In this document: positions 50,502 through 58,333 of the stretch, in pieces
How the letters are laid out: each line of letters starts with the position of its first letter
How positions within the stretch are numbered: position 1 is the stretch's first letter
Origin: DASQYE01 sp036389315
GTDB lineage: Bacteria > Acidobacteriota > Blastocatellia > Pyrinomonadales > Pyrinomonadaceae
Length of the DNA: 64,000 nucleotides
Reading direction: 5' to 3'
NCBI GenBank assembly: GCA_036389315.1
Contig: DASVQF010000013.1
Coordinates: 62,001 to 126,000, forward strand
Made by a program: the position numbers and the translations under genes
Notes under the pieces: model-generated
Databases searched by the model: none
Told to the model about the DNA's origin: nothing
The model's input: the letters and a program-made list of their open reading frames with translations, nothing else

Positions 50502-51794
50502 ATGAGCACGAAAGCCGCACCCTCAACCATCGGGCGAGGCGGGCCCGAGCTTGATCTTTCGCCGCAAGAGCTGCGAGCCATCCTTGACCAGGCGCTCTTG
50601 AGGGTGGGCCCGGAGGCGCGCGTGCTGGCGATCATCCCCGACAAAACGCGCGACGATAACACCGACCTGCTCTTTCCCTTCGCCGCCGAGATACTTTCGG
50701 AGCGCAAGGTCGCGCAGTTCGACGCCCTCATCGCGCAGGGCACGCACATGCCCATGACCGAGAAGGAGAAGAGGGAGAAGATCGGCCTGCGTCTCGGAGA
50801 TGAAGCGCCGGGCCTCGGGCACATCTACGATCATCAGTGGAACAGGCCCGAGGAGCTGGTCAACATCGGCGAGCTGAGCGCCGAGCGCGTCCATGAGCTG
50901 ACGGGCGGCCTCATCAACGAAGCCGTCAAGGTGAACCTCAACCGGCTCTTGGGCCCAGGCGTCTACGACGTGGTGCTCATCTTCGGCGCGACCGTGCCGC
51001 ATGAAGTGGCGGGCTTTGCGGGCGGCGCGAAATATTTCTTTCCGGGCGTGGCGGGCCCGGACTTGACGCACGCGACGCACTGGCTCGGCGCGCTCGCTTC
51101 TATCGAAAACGTGATCGGGCGCGTCGAGACGCCCACGCGCCACATGATCGAAGCTGCCGCAGACTTCGTTCCGGCCCGCGTCATCTCCATCAACTCGGTC
51201 GTCGCGCGCGACGACGATAATCGCCTGCACACGCACGCGCTCTTCGCCGGCGACTTCCGCGCAGCCTTTCGCCGCGCAGCCGAAGTGAGCCGCCAGGTGC
51301 ACATCAAGTACACGGGCCGCAAGTACAAGCGCGTGGTCGCCCTGCTCGACGAGCATTATGACGAGCTGTGGGTCGGGGGCAAGGCCAGCTACAAGCTCGG
51401 CGGAATTATAGAAGAGGGCGGCGAGCTGATTATCTACGCGCCGCACCTGAATGCCATCTCGGAGACGCACGGCCTGCTGATAGAGAAGTACGGCTATGCT
51501 CCTTTGGACAAGGTGCGCGAGATGGTCGCGCTCTCCACAGAGCTGCAACAAAACCTGGCTGTGGCCGCGCATCTGGCGCACGTCTCCTACGCCGGGCAGC
51601 GCGACGAGACCGGAAGAGTCGTTCCGCGCTACCGCATCACGATGGCATCGGCGCTCGATGAAGCGACCTGCCAGAGAGTGAACTTAGGCTTTATGGATCA
51701 TCGCCAGTTCCGTCGTGAGGATTACGATTCCGACCCGGACACTCTCGTCGTCGAGCGCGCGGGACGAGACCTGTACCTGGTCGAGCCACACTAA
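50502..51794 (+). CDS. LarA-family nickel-pincer 2-hydroxyacid epimerase/racemase homologue
   Basis: 430 aa, LarA/DUF2088 fold. Residues matching the L. plantarum lactate racemase site are all present and correctly spaced: R50 (DKTRDD), H82 (GTHMPMT), H167 (VPHEVAG), K177 (GFAGGAKYFF; the NPN-cofactor lysine, ten residues after H167) and H193 (sixteen after K177, the Ni ligand). It should therefore bind the Ni pincer nucleotide and epimerise the alpha carbon of a hydroxy acid. Known family members include lactate racemase and gluconate 2-epimerase. The neighbourhood (UxaE, fructuronate reductase, KdgK-like kinase) suggests an aldonate such as mannonate, altronate or gluconate. The cofactor-making larB/larC/larE genes are not in the window. 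Confidence 0.85.
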   Translation: MSTKAAPSTIGRGGPELDLSPQELRAILDQALLRVGPEARVLAIIPDKTRDDNTDLLFPFAAEILSERKVAQFDALIAQGTHMPMTEKEKREKIGLRLGDEAPGLGHIYDHQWNRPEELVNIGELSAERVHELTGGLINEAVKVNLNRLLGPGVYDVVLIFGATVPHEVAGFAGGAKYFFPGVAGPDLTHATHWLGALASIENVIGRVETPTRHMIEAAADFVPARVISINSVVARDDDNRLHTHALFAGDFRAAFRRAAEVSRQVHIKYTGRKYKRVVALLDEHYDELWVGGKASYKLGGIIEEGGELIIYAPHLNAISETHGLLIEKYGYAPLDKVREMVALSTELQQNLAVAAHLAHVSYAGQRDETGRVVPRYRITMASALDEATCQRVNLGFMDHRQFRREDYDSDPDTLVVERAGRDLYLVEPH

Positions 51795-51804
51795 TGGAGT
51801 AGAG

Positions 51805-53910
51805 ATGGAAGCGACCATTGCAACTGAGACACGGACTCGGCTCGAACAGCTTTCGATAAATACGATTCGCACGCTCTCGATGGACGCCGTGCAGGCGGCC
51901 AACTCGGGCCATCCGGGGACGCCGATGGCGATGGCCCCCGTGACCTATCTGCTCTGGAACGAGATTCTGCGCTTCGACCCGGAAGACCCCATTTGGCCCA
52001 ACCGCGACCGCTTCGTGCTCTCCATCGGCCACGCTTCAATGCTGCTCTACAGCATGCTGCACCTGACTGGCGTCAAGGCTGTCAACGCCAAGTACGAGAG
52101 GACTGGCGAGCCCAGTGTCAGCCTCGATGACATTAAGAGCTTTCGCCAGCTAGACAGTCGTTGTCCGGGCCATCCCGAATATCGCTGGACTTCGGGAGTC
52201 GAGACGACGACGGGCCCGCTCGGACAGGGGATAGCCAATAGCGTCGGGATGGCGATTGCCGCGCGCTGGCAGGCGGCCTGCTTCAACCGCGAAGGCTTCC
52301 CGCTCTTCGATTATCGCACGTACGCCATCTGCGGCGACGGCGACATGATGGAAGGCATCTCGCACGAGGCTGCCTCCCTTGCCGGACATCTCAAGCTCTC
52401 GAATCTCTGCTGGATTTACGACAACAACCGAATCACGATAGAGGGCAGCACAGACCTGGCTTTCAGCGAGGACGTGGCCACGCGCTTCATCGGCTACGGC
52501 TGGAACGTGACGAGAGTCGGCGACGCCAACGACCTACAGATGCTCCGTCGCGCCTTTACAGTCGCGCACAACGAGGCCCAGCGCCCGACGCTCGTCATCG
52601 TCGACAGCCACATAGGCTACGGCGCGCCGACCAAGCAGGGCACGCACGCGGCGCACGGCGAGCCGCTCGGCGAAGAAGAGATACGACTAACGAAGCGCAA
52701 CTACGGTTGGCCCGAAGATGCAAAGTTTCTCGTCCCCGAAGGAGTGCGCGAGCATTTCCGCGCAGGCATCGGAGAGCGCGGGACAAGACTCAGGCAGGAG
52801 TGGTTCGCGCGTCTTGCGGAGTACGAGAAGGCTTACCCCGCGCTGGCTGATCAGTTGTCGCGGATGCAGAAGCGCGAGCTGCCCCGTGGGTGGGACAAAG
52901 ATATTCCGGTCTTTGAGCCGAGCGCGAAGGGCCTGGCCGGTCGTGAAGCTTCGGCCCAGGTCTTGAACGCGGTTGCCCGGAACGTTCCGTGGCTTATTGG
53001 CGGCGCGGCCGACCTCGCGCCTTCCACCAAAACGCGCCTGACCTTTGAAGGCGCTGGTGATTTCGAGGCCGAGACACCTGCGGGGCGCAACTTCCATTTC
53101 GGCATTCGCGAGCACGCCATGTCGGCCATCGTCAACGGCCTCTCGCTCTCTAAGGTGCGGCCCTACGGCTCCGGCTTCCTGATCTTCTCGGACTACTCCC
53201 GGCCCGCGATTCGCCTTTCGGCGATCATGGAGATTCCGACCATACACATCTTCACGCACGACTCCATAGGAGTCGGCGAAGATGGGCCCACTCATCAACC
53301 CGTCGAGCACCTGGCATCCCTTCGCGCCATCCCCAACCTGATCGTGCTCCGTCCCGCAGACGCCAACGAAGTGGGCGCGGCGTGGCGCGTCATCATGCAG
53401 CTTAAACACGAACCGGCATGTCTCGTCCTGAGCCGTCAGGCCATACCGACGCTCGACCGCACGAAATACGCTGGCGCTGAAGGGACTAAGTACGGCGCGT
53501 ATACTCTGGCCGACGCCAGCGGTGACGAGGGCCAGCCGGATGTCCTGCTGCTCGGCACGGGCTCTGAAGTGGCGCTCTGCGTCGCCGCCTACGAGCAGCT
53601 CACGGCCGAAGGCGTCAAGGCGCGCGTCGTCAGCATGCCCTCCTGGGAGCTGTTCGAGCTTCAAGATGCTGCATACAAAGAGAAGGTGCTGCCCCGTGCA
53701 GTCAAAGCGCGCGTGGCTGTCGAGCTGGCCTCCAAGCTCGGCTGGGACAGATACGTGACCAGCCACGACCAGATCATCGGCATGCGCACCTTCGGCGCGA
53801 GCGCGCCGCTCAAGGAAGTGACCAAAAAATTCGGCTTCACAGTCGAGAGCGTAGTCGAAGCCGCGCGGCGCGAAATCGAAAAATTTAGAGGAGCAAAAAG
53901 TGATGAGTAA
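51805..53910 (+). CDS. tkt: Transketolase
   Basis: ThDP enzyme of the non-oxidative pentose phosphate pathway (701 aa). ThDP/metal motif GDGDMMEGISHEAASLAG (about 157-174), substrate His residues in NSGHPGTPM and HGEPLG, and a transketolase central domain with GIREHAMSAIVNGLSL. The start is the ATG at 51805 with GGAGTAGAG upstream; the open frame further upstream overlaps the LarA-like gene and is not needed. The 3' end overlaps the transaldolase-isomerase gene by 8 bp, so translation is coupled. Confidence 0.96.
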   Translation: MEATIATETRTRLEQLSINTIRTLSMDAVQAANSGHPGTPMAMAPVTYLLWNEILRFDPEDPIWPNRDRFVLSIGHASMLLYSMLHLTGVKAVNAKYERTGEPSVSLDDIKSFRQLDSRCPGHPEYRWTSGVETTTGPLGQGIANSVGMAIAARWQAACFNREGFPLFDYRTYAICGDGDMMEGISHEAASLAGHLKLSNLCWIYDNNRITIEGSTDLAFSEDVATRFIGYGWNVTRVGDANDLQMLRRAFTVAHNEAQRPTLVIVDSHIGYGAPTKQGTHAAHGEPLGEEEIRLTKRNYGWPEDAKFLVPEGVREHFRAGIGERGTRLRQEWFARLAEYEKAYPALADQLSRMQKRELPRGWDKDIPVFEPSAKGLAGREASAQVLNAVARNVPWLIGGAADLAPSTKTRLTFEGAGDFEAETPAGRNFHFGIREHAMSAIVNGLSLSKVRPYGSGFLIFSDYSRPAIRLSAIMEIPTIHIFTHDSIGVGEDGPTHQPVEHLASLRAIPNLIVLRPADANEVGAAWRVIMQLKHEPACLVLSRQAIPTLDRTKYAGAEGTKYGAYTLADASGDEGQPDVLLLGTGSEVALCVAAYEQLTAEGVKARVVSMPSWELFELQDAAYKEKVLPRAVKARVAVELASKLGWDRYVTSHDQIIGMRTFGASAPLKEVTKKFGFTVESVVEAARREIEKFRGAKSDE

Positions 53911-56770
53911 TCCGCTTGTTGAAATTATGAAGTTGGGCCAATCAATCTGGTACGACAACATCCGCCGCGCGATGCTGGCGAGCGGTGATCTCAAGAAGAA
54001 GATAGATGAAGACGACCTGCGCGGCGTCACGTCGAACCCGACGATCTTCGAGAAGGCTATCACAGGCTCGACCGATTACGACGAGCAGATGCGCACGCTG
54101 GTCAGCAGCGGCCGCAGCGTTTCCGAGATTTACGAAGAGCTGGTGATCGAAGACATAGCTGCGGCCGCAGACATCCTGAAGCCTGTCTACGACCGCACGG
54201 ACGGCGTGGACGGCTACATCAGCCTCGAAGTCAACCCGAAGCTCGCCTATGACACACAGGGGACGATTGAGGAGGCCGACCGGCTCTTCCGCCGTCTGGG
54301 CCGCAAGAACGTGATGATTAAGATTCCGGCCGCCCAGGAAGGCTTGCCCGCCATCGAGGAGTCGATTTATCGCGGCATCAACATCAACGTCACGATGATC
54401 TTCTCCATAGAGAACTACGAGCAGGTCGCAGAGGCTTTCATCCGTGGCCTCGAAAGACGCGACGCAGAAGGTAAACCCGTCGATCACATAGCATCCGTCG
54501 CAAGCTTCTTTGTCTCGCGCGTTGACACGGCCATTGACAGCGACCTCGAATACCGCGCCCGTCATGCCGGCGGGCCCGAAGAGAAGGCCCGGCTTGAACG
54601 CTTGCGCGGGCGCGCGGCGATTGCCAACGCCAAGCTGGCCTACCGTAAATTCAAACAGATATTTCACGGCGAACGCTTCGCCGCGCTCAAGCGGAAGGGG
54701 GCGCAGGTGCAACGCTGCCTGTGGGCTTCGACGGGAACGAAGAACCCTAACTACTCGCACACGCTCTACGTAGACAACCTGATCGGCCCCGAAACGGTCA
54801 ACACCGTCCCGCCCGCGACCTACACGGCGATTCGCGACCAGGGGCGCGTGGCCTTGACGCTCGAAGAGGGTTTGGAAGAATGCCGCGCTCTGATCGCAGA
54901 GCTGGCGGAGATCGGCATCGACCTCAAGGAAGTGACCGAGAAGCTGCAACGGGACGGCCTCGCGGCCTTCGTCAACTCCTTCGACACGCTGGTTGAATCC
55001 ATCGAATCCAAGCGCGACGCGCTCATCTCGGGGATTCACGAACGGCTCACGGCCTCTCTCGGCAAATATGGTGACGCGGTCAGCGCGGCTCTCAAGGAGG
55101 CCGACAAGGGAGACGTAATGCGCCGCATCCATCGCAAGGACGCCGCGCTCTGGAAGGAAGATGAAGCTCATCAGAAGATCATCAAGAACTCGCTCGGCTG
55201 GCTCAACGTGCCGGACGAGATGATCGGCGTCGAAGATGACCTGATCGCTTTCGCCGACCGCATCCGTGGGCCCAGGCAGTTCAAGCACGTCATGCTGTGC
55301 GGCATGGGCGGCTCCTCGCTCTGCCCCGAAGTCCTGCGCCAGACCTTCGGCCACAGGGAAGGCTACCCGGAGCTGCTCGTCCTGGATTCGACAGACCCGG
55401 ACGTGTTGGCCCAACTCGGTGCGCAGATAGACCCCGTGCATTGTCTCTTCATCATCGCGTCGAAATCTGGGACGACGACCGAGCCCTTAGCCTTCTACAA
55501 GTACTGGTACGAGCAGGTGCGCCAGCGCAAGGAGAATCCGGGCGAGAATTTTATAGCCATCACAGACCCCAGCACGCCTATGGAGCGCATGGCGACCGAC
55601 GACAAGTTCAAGCGCATCTTCCTCAACCCTTCGGACATCGGCGGACGCTACTCGGCGCTCTCCTATTTCGGCATCGTCCCGGCGGCCCTCATGGGCGTGG
55701 ACATCGAGAAGCTGCTCGATCACGCCGAGCGCATCGTGCACGCCTGCGCTTCCGTAGTTCCGGCCACGGACAATCCGGGCGCGCGACTGGGCGCAATCCT
55801 CGGCGAGTGCGCCAGGGCCGGGCGCGACAAGCTGACGATCATCGCCGACGAAAAGATTGCGGCGCTCTCCTTGTGGATAGAGCAACTGGTGGCCGAGAGC
55901 ACGGGCAAAGAGGGCAAAGGCATTCTGCCCGTCGCGGGCGAGCCGTTGGGCCCACCGTCCGCTTACGGCGATGACCGCCTGTTCGTCTCGATTGCGCTCG
56001 GCAAGCTTGACGGCGAGAGGGAAGTGAAGCTGAAGGCGCTCGAAGCGGCCGGGAACCCCGTTCTCTATCGCACCCTGACAGACCTCTACGACCTCGGCGA
56101 AGAGTTCTTCCTGTGGGAGATTGCGACGGCCTTCGCTGGCTGGCGTCTGGGCATCAATCCTTTCGACCAGCCGAACGTGCAGGAGTCTAAGGACGCTACG
56201 CGCGAGTTGCTTGAGAATTTCAAGACGGAAGGCAAGCTGGCGGAGCAAAGAGTGCTGGTCGCGGACGGCACGCTGACCGTCTACGCCGACGACGGCGCGA
56301 AAACAGCATTGCCCTCGTCGTCCGTCCTGGACGCTCTGCGCGCACATCTGACGCGGGCGGGAGAGGGCGACTACATAGCTCTGCTTAACTATATTGAAGA
56401 GACGCCGGAGCACGACGAGACGATTCAGGCCATCCGCACGCACCTGCGCGACGCGACCCATTGCGCGACGACCACCGGATACGGGCCGCGCTTCCTTCAT
56501 TCGACGGGACAACTGCACAAGGGCGGGCCCGACACTGGTGTCTTCATACAGTTGACTGCGCCCGACAAAGTAGACCTCCCCGTGCCGGGCGAGCCCTACA
56601 CCTTCAGCACGCTGAAGCAGGCGCAGGCGCTCGGCGACTTCCGCTCGCTCTCGTCGCGGGGCCGGCGCGCCGTCCGCATTGACCTCGGAGCGGACGCAGC
56701 CGCAGGTCTCAAACACTTACACGCGCTGATCGTCGAAGCAGTGCCGCGCTCGGGCGTCGCCGGAGCATAA
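53903..56770 (+). CDS. tal-pgi: Bifunctional transaldolase / glucose-6-phosphate isomerase
   Basis: 955 aa. Residues 1 to about 375 are a transaldolase (GVTSNPTIFEKAI, Schiff-base Lys in NVMIKIPAAQEG, CLWASTGTKNPNYS). Residues about 420-950 are a phosphoglucose isomerase (CGMGGSSLCPEVLRQ, IIASKSGTTTEPLAF, GGRYSALSYFGIVPAAL). Such fusions are known in several bacterial groups. The chain links the pentose phosphate pathway and upper glycolysis. ATG at 53903 with a GAGGAG site inside the end of tkt; a GTG precedes at 53900. It is followed 24 bp later by gnd. Confidence 0.96.
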   Translation: MSNPLVEIMKLGQSIWYDNIRRAMLASGDLKKKIDEDDLRGVTSNPTIFEKAITGSTDYDEQMRTLVSSGRSVSEIYEELVIEDIAAAADILKPVYDRTDGVDGYISLEVNPKLAYDTQGTIEEADRLFRRLGRKNVMIKIPAAQEGLPAIEESIYRGININVTMIFSIENYEQVAEAFIRGLERRDAEGKPVDHIASVASFFVSRVDTAIDSDLEYRARHAGGPEEKARLERLRGRAAIANAKLAYRKFKQIFHGERFAALKRKGAQVQRCLWASTGTKNPNYSHTLYVDNLIGPETVNTVPPATYTAIRDQGRVALTLEEGLEECRALIAELAEIGIDLKEVTEKLQRDGLAAFVNSFDTLVESIESKRDALISGIHERLTASLGKYGDAVSAALKEADKGDVMRRIHRKDAALWKEDEAHQKIIKNSLGWLNVPDEMIGVEDDLIAFADRIRGPRQFKHVMLCGMGGSSLCPEVLRQTFGHREGYPELLVLDSTDPDVLAQLGAQIDPVHCLFIIASKSGTTTEPLAFYKYWYEQVRQRKENPGENFIAITDPSTPMERMATDDKFKRIFLNPSDIGGRYSALSYFGIVPAALMGVDIEKLLDHAERIVHACASVVPATDNPGARLGAILGECARAGRDKLTIIADEKIAALSLWIEQLVAESTGKEGKGILPVAGEPLGPPSAYGDDRLFVSIALGKLDGEREVKLKALEAAGNPVLYRTLTDLYDLGEEFFLWEIATAFAGWRLGINPFDQPNVQESKDATRELLENFKTEGKLAEQRVLVADGTLTVYADDGAKTALPSSSVLDALRAHLTRAGEGDYIALLNYIEETPEHDETIQAIRTHLRDATHCATTTGYGPRFLHSTGQLHKGGPDTGVFIQLTAPDKVDLPVPGEPYTFSTLKQAQALGDFRSLSSRGRRAVRIDLGADAAAGLKHLHALIVEAVPRSGVAGA

Positions 56771-56794
56771 CTACAGAAAAGTGAGGATGAGAAA

Positions 56795-58246
56795 ATGGCT
56801 ACACCGGAACAGGGGACGAAAAGAGCTAAGATCGGCATGATCGGCCTCGCCGTGATGGGCGAGAATCTGGCGCTCAACATCGAGCGCAACGGCTACCCCA
56901 TCGCCGTCTTCAACCGTGATACGAAGAAGGTGGACGACTTTGTCTCGCGCGCCGAGGGCAAACAGGTGATCGGCATACATTCGCCCGAAGAGTTCGTGCG
57001 GTCGCTTGAGCGTCCACGCAAGCTGATACTGCTGGTCAAGGCCGGCGACCCCGTCGATTGGACTATCGACCAGGTCAAGCCTTTTCTGGAAGAGGGCGAC
57101 ATCATCATTGACGGCGGCAACTCCTACTTCCAGGACACAGAGCGCAGGGAGAAGGCCCTGAAGGCCGAAGGCTTTCGCTTCATCGGCTCGGGCGTCTCAG
57201 GCGGAGAGAAGGGGGCGCTCCTGGGCCCATCGCTGATGCCGGGCGGCGCGCGCGAGGCTTACGAAGAGATACGTCCCGTCTGGGAAGCCATCGCCGCCAA
57301 AGTTGACGATGGCCCATGCGTGACCTACATCGGGCCTGGCGGGGCGGGCCACTTCGTCAAGATGATTCACAACGGCATAGAGTACGGCGATATGCAGTTG
57401 ATCGCCGAAAGCTATGACATGATGCGCCGTCTGCTCGGCCTCGGAGCCGAAGAGATGGCAGACATTTTTGACGAGTGGAACAGAGGCGACCTGGAATCTT
57501 TCCTCATCGAGATCACGGCCAAAATCCTGCGGGTCAAGGATGAGGAGACGGGCAAGCCCCTCGTCGATCTTGTCCTGGACAAGGCCGGGCAGAAGGGGAC
57601 TGGGAAGTGGACTAGCCAGGTGGCCTTAGACCTCGGCATCCCGATTCCGACCATCGACGCGGCGATAGTCGCGCGCACGCTCTCCTCCTTCAAGGCGGAG
57701 CGAGTGGAAGCGAGCAAAGAGCTTGCTGGGCCCACGGGCTTCAAATACGAGGGCGACAAGCGCGAGATGATCGACGCCATACACGATGCGCTCTACGCGT
57801 CGAAGATCTGCTCATACGCGCAGGGGATGAACCTGATTCGCGAGGGCTCGAAGAACTGGAACTGGGACATCAACCTCGGCGAAGTGTCGCGCATCTGGAA
57901 GGGCGGCTGCATCATCCGCGCGCAGTTCCTTGATCGCATCAAGCAGGCGTACCAGCGACGCCCAGACCTGCCGAACCTGCTCCTCGACCCGGACTTCAAA
58001 GCCTGGGTCGAAGAGGCGCAGCCCGCTTGGCGACGGGCCGTCACCTCGGCCATGCAGTCTGGGACGCCCGTGCTGGCGATGGCCGCGAGCCTCAACTACT
58101 TCGACATGTACCGCACGGCCAACCTGCCGCTGAACCTGACGCAGGCCCAGCGCGACTTCTTCGGCTCGCACACCTACCAGCGCACAGACAGGCCCGACGC
58201 GGGCTTCGTCCACAGCGAATGGGAAGAGCTGCTCGAAAAGCAATGA
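56795..58246 (+). CDS. gnd: 6-phosphogluconate dehydrogenase, decarboxylating
   Basis: 483 aa, the usual dimeric long-form length. NADP Rossmann motif GLAVMGENLALNIERNGY, GGNSYFQDTERRE, the SGVSGGEKGALLGPSLMPGG catalytic loop, and KMIHNGIEYGDMQLI with the catalytic Lys. It oxidises 6-phosphogluconate to ribulose-5-phosphate, CO2 and NADPH. It ends the tkt/tal-pgi/gnd group. The final residues LEKQ and the TGA lie inside the left arm of element E6, mirrored by the convergent kinase gene, which ends with the same LEKQ. Confidence 0.97.
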   Translation: MATPEQGTKRAKIGMIGLAVMGENLALNIERNGYPIAVFNRDTKKVDDFVSRAEGKQVIGIHSPEEFVRSLERPRKLILLVKAGDPVDWTIDQVKPFLEEGDIIIDGGNSYFQDTERREKALKAEGFRFIGSGVSGGEKGALLGPSLMPGGAREAYEEIRPVWEAIAAKVDDGPCVTYIGPGGAGHFVKMIHNGIEYGDMQLIAESYDMMRRLLGLGAEEMADIFDEWNRGDLESFLIEITAKILRVKDEETGKPLVDLVLDKAGQKGTGKWTSQVALDLGIPIPTIDAAIVARTLSSFKAERVEASKELAGPTGFKYEGDKREMIDAIHDALYASKICSYAQGMNLIREGSKNWNWDINLGEVSRIWKGGCIIRAQFLDRIKQAYQRRPDLPNLLLDPDFKAWVEEAQPAWRRAVTSAMQSGTPVLAMAASLNYFDMYRTANLPLNLTQAQRDFFGSHTYQRTDRPDAGFVHSEWEELLEKQ

Positions 58247-58333
58247 TGAAGGCGGAATGCAGAAGGATGAATGAAAAGCAGTCTCTCTTTTATTCATCCT
58301 TCCGCCTTGCGCCATTCATCATTGCTTTTCGAG
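58232..58333. repeat. Heptad-repeat inverted element E6 (gnd-kinase convergent overlap)
   Basis: Perfect 19-bp inverted arms CTCGAAAAGCAATGATGAA at 58232-58250 and 58315-58333, with inner heptads (AAGGCGG, AATGCAG, AAGGATG, AATGAAA) and a matching inverse. The arms encode the last residues and stop codons of both convergent genes, so the hairpin includes coding sequence on each side. Probably a bidirectional terminator. Confidence 0.88.

Noticed and set aside
18207..51794. The whole pectin region as a mobile island
   Set aside because: No integrase, transposase, tRNA attachment site or flanking direct repeats were seen, and codon use resembles the neighbouring housekeeping genes by eye.
53942..56716. 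Two long minus-strand frames (499 and 409 codons) under the tal-pgi gene
   Set aside because: Shadows of an unmistakable transaldolase-isomerase coding region.
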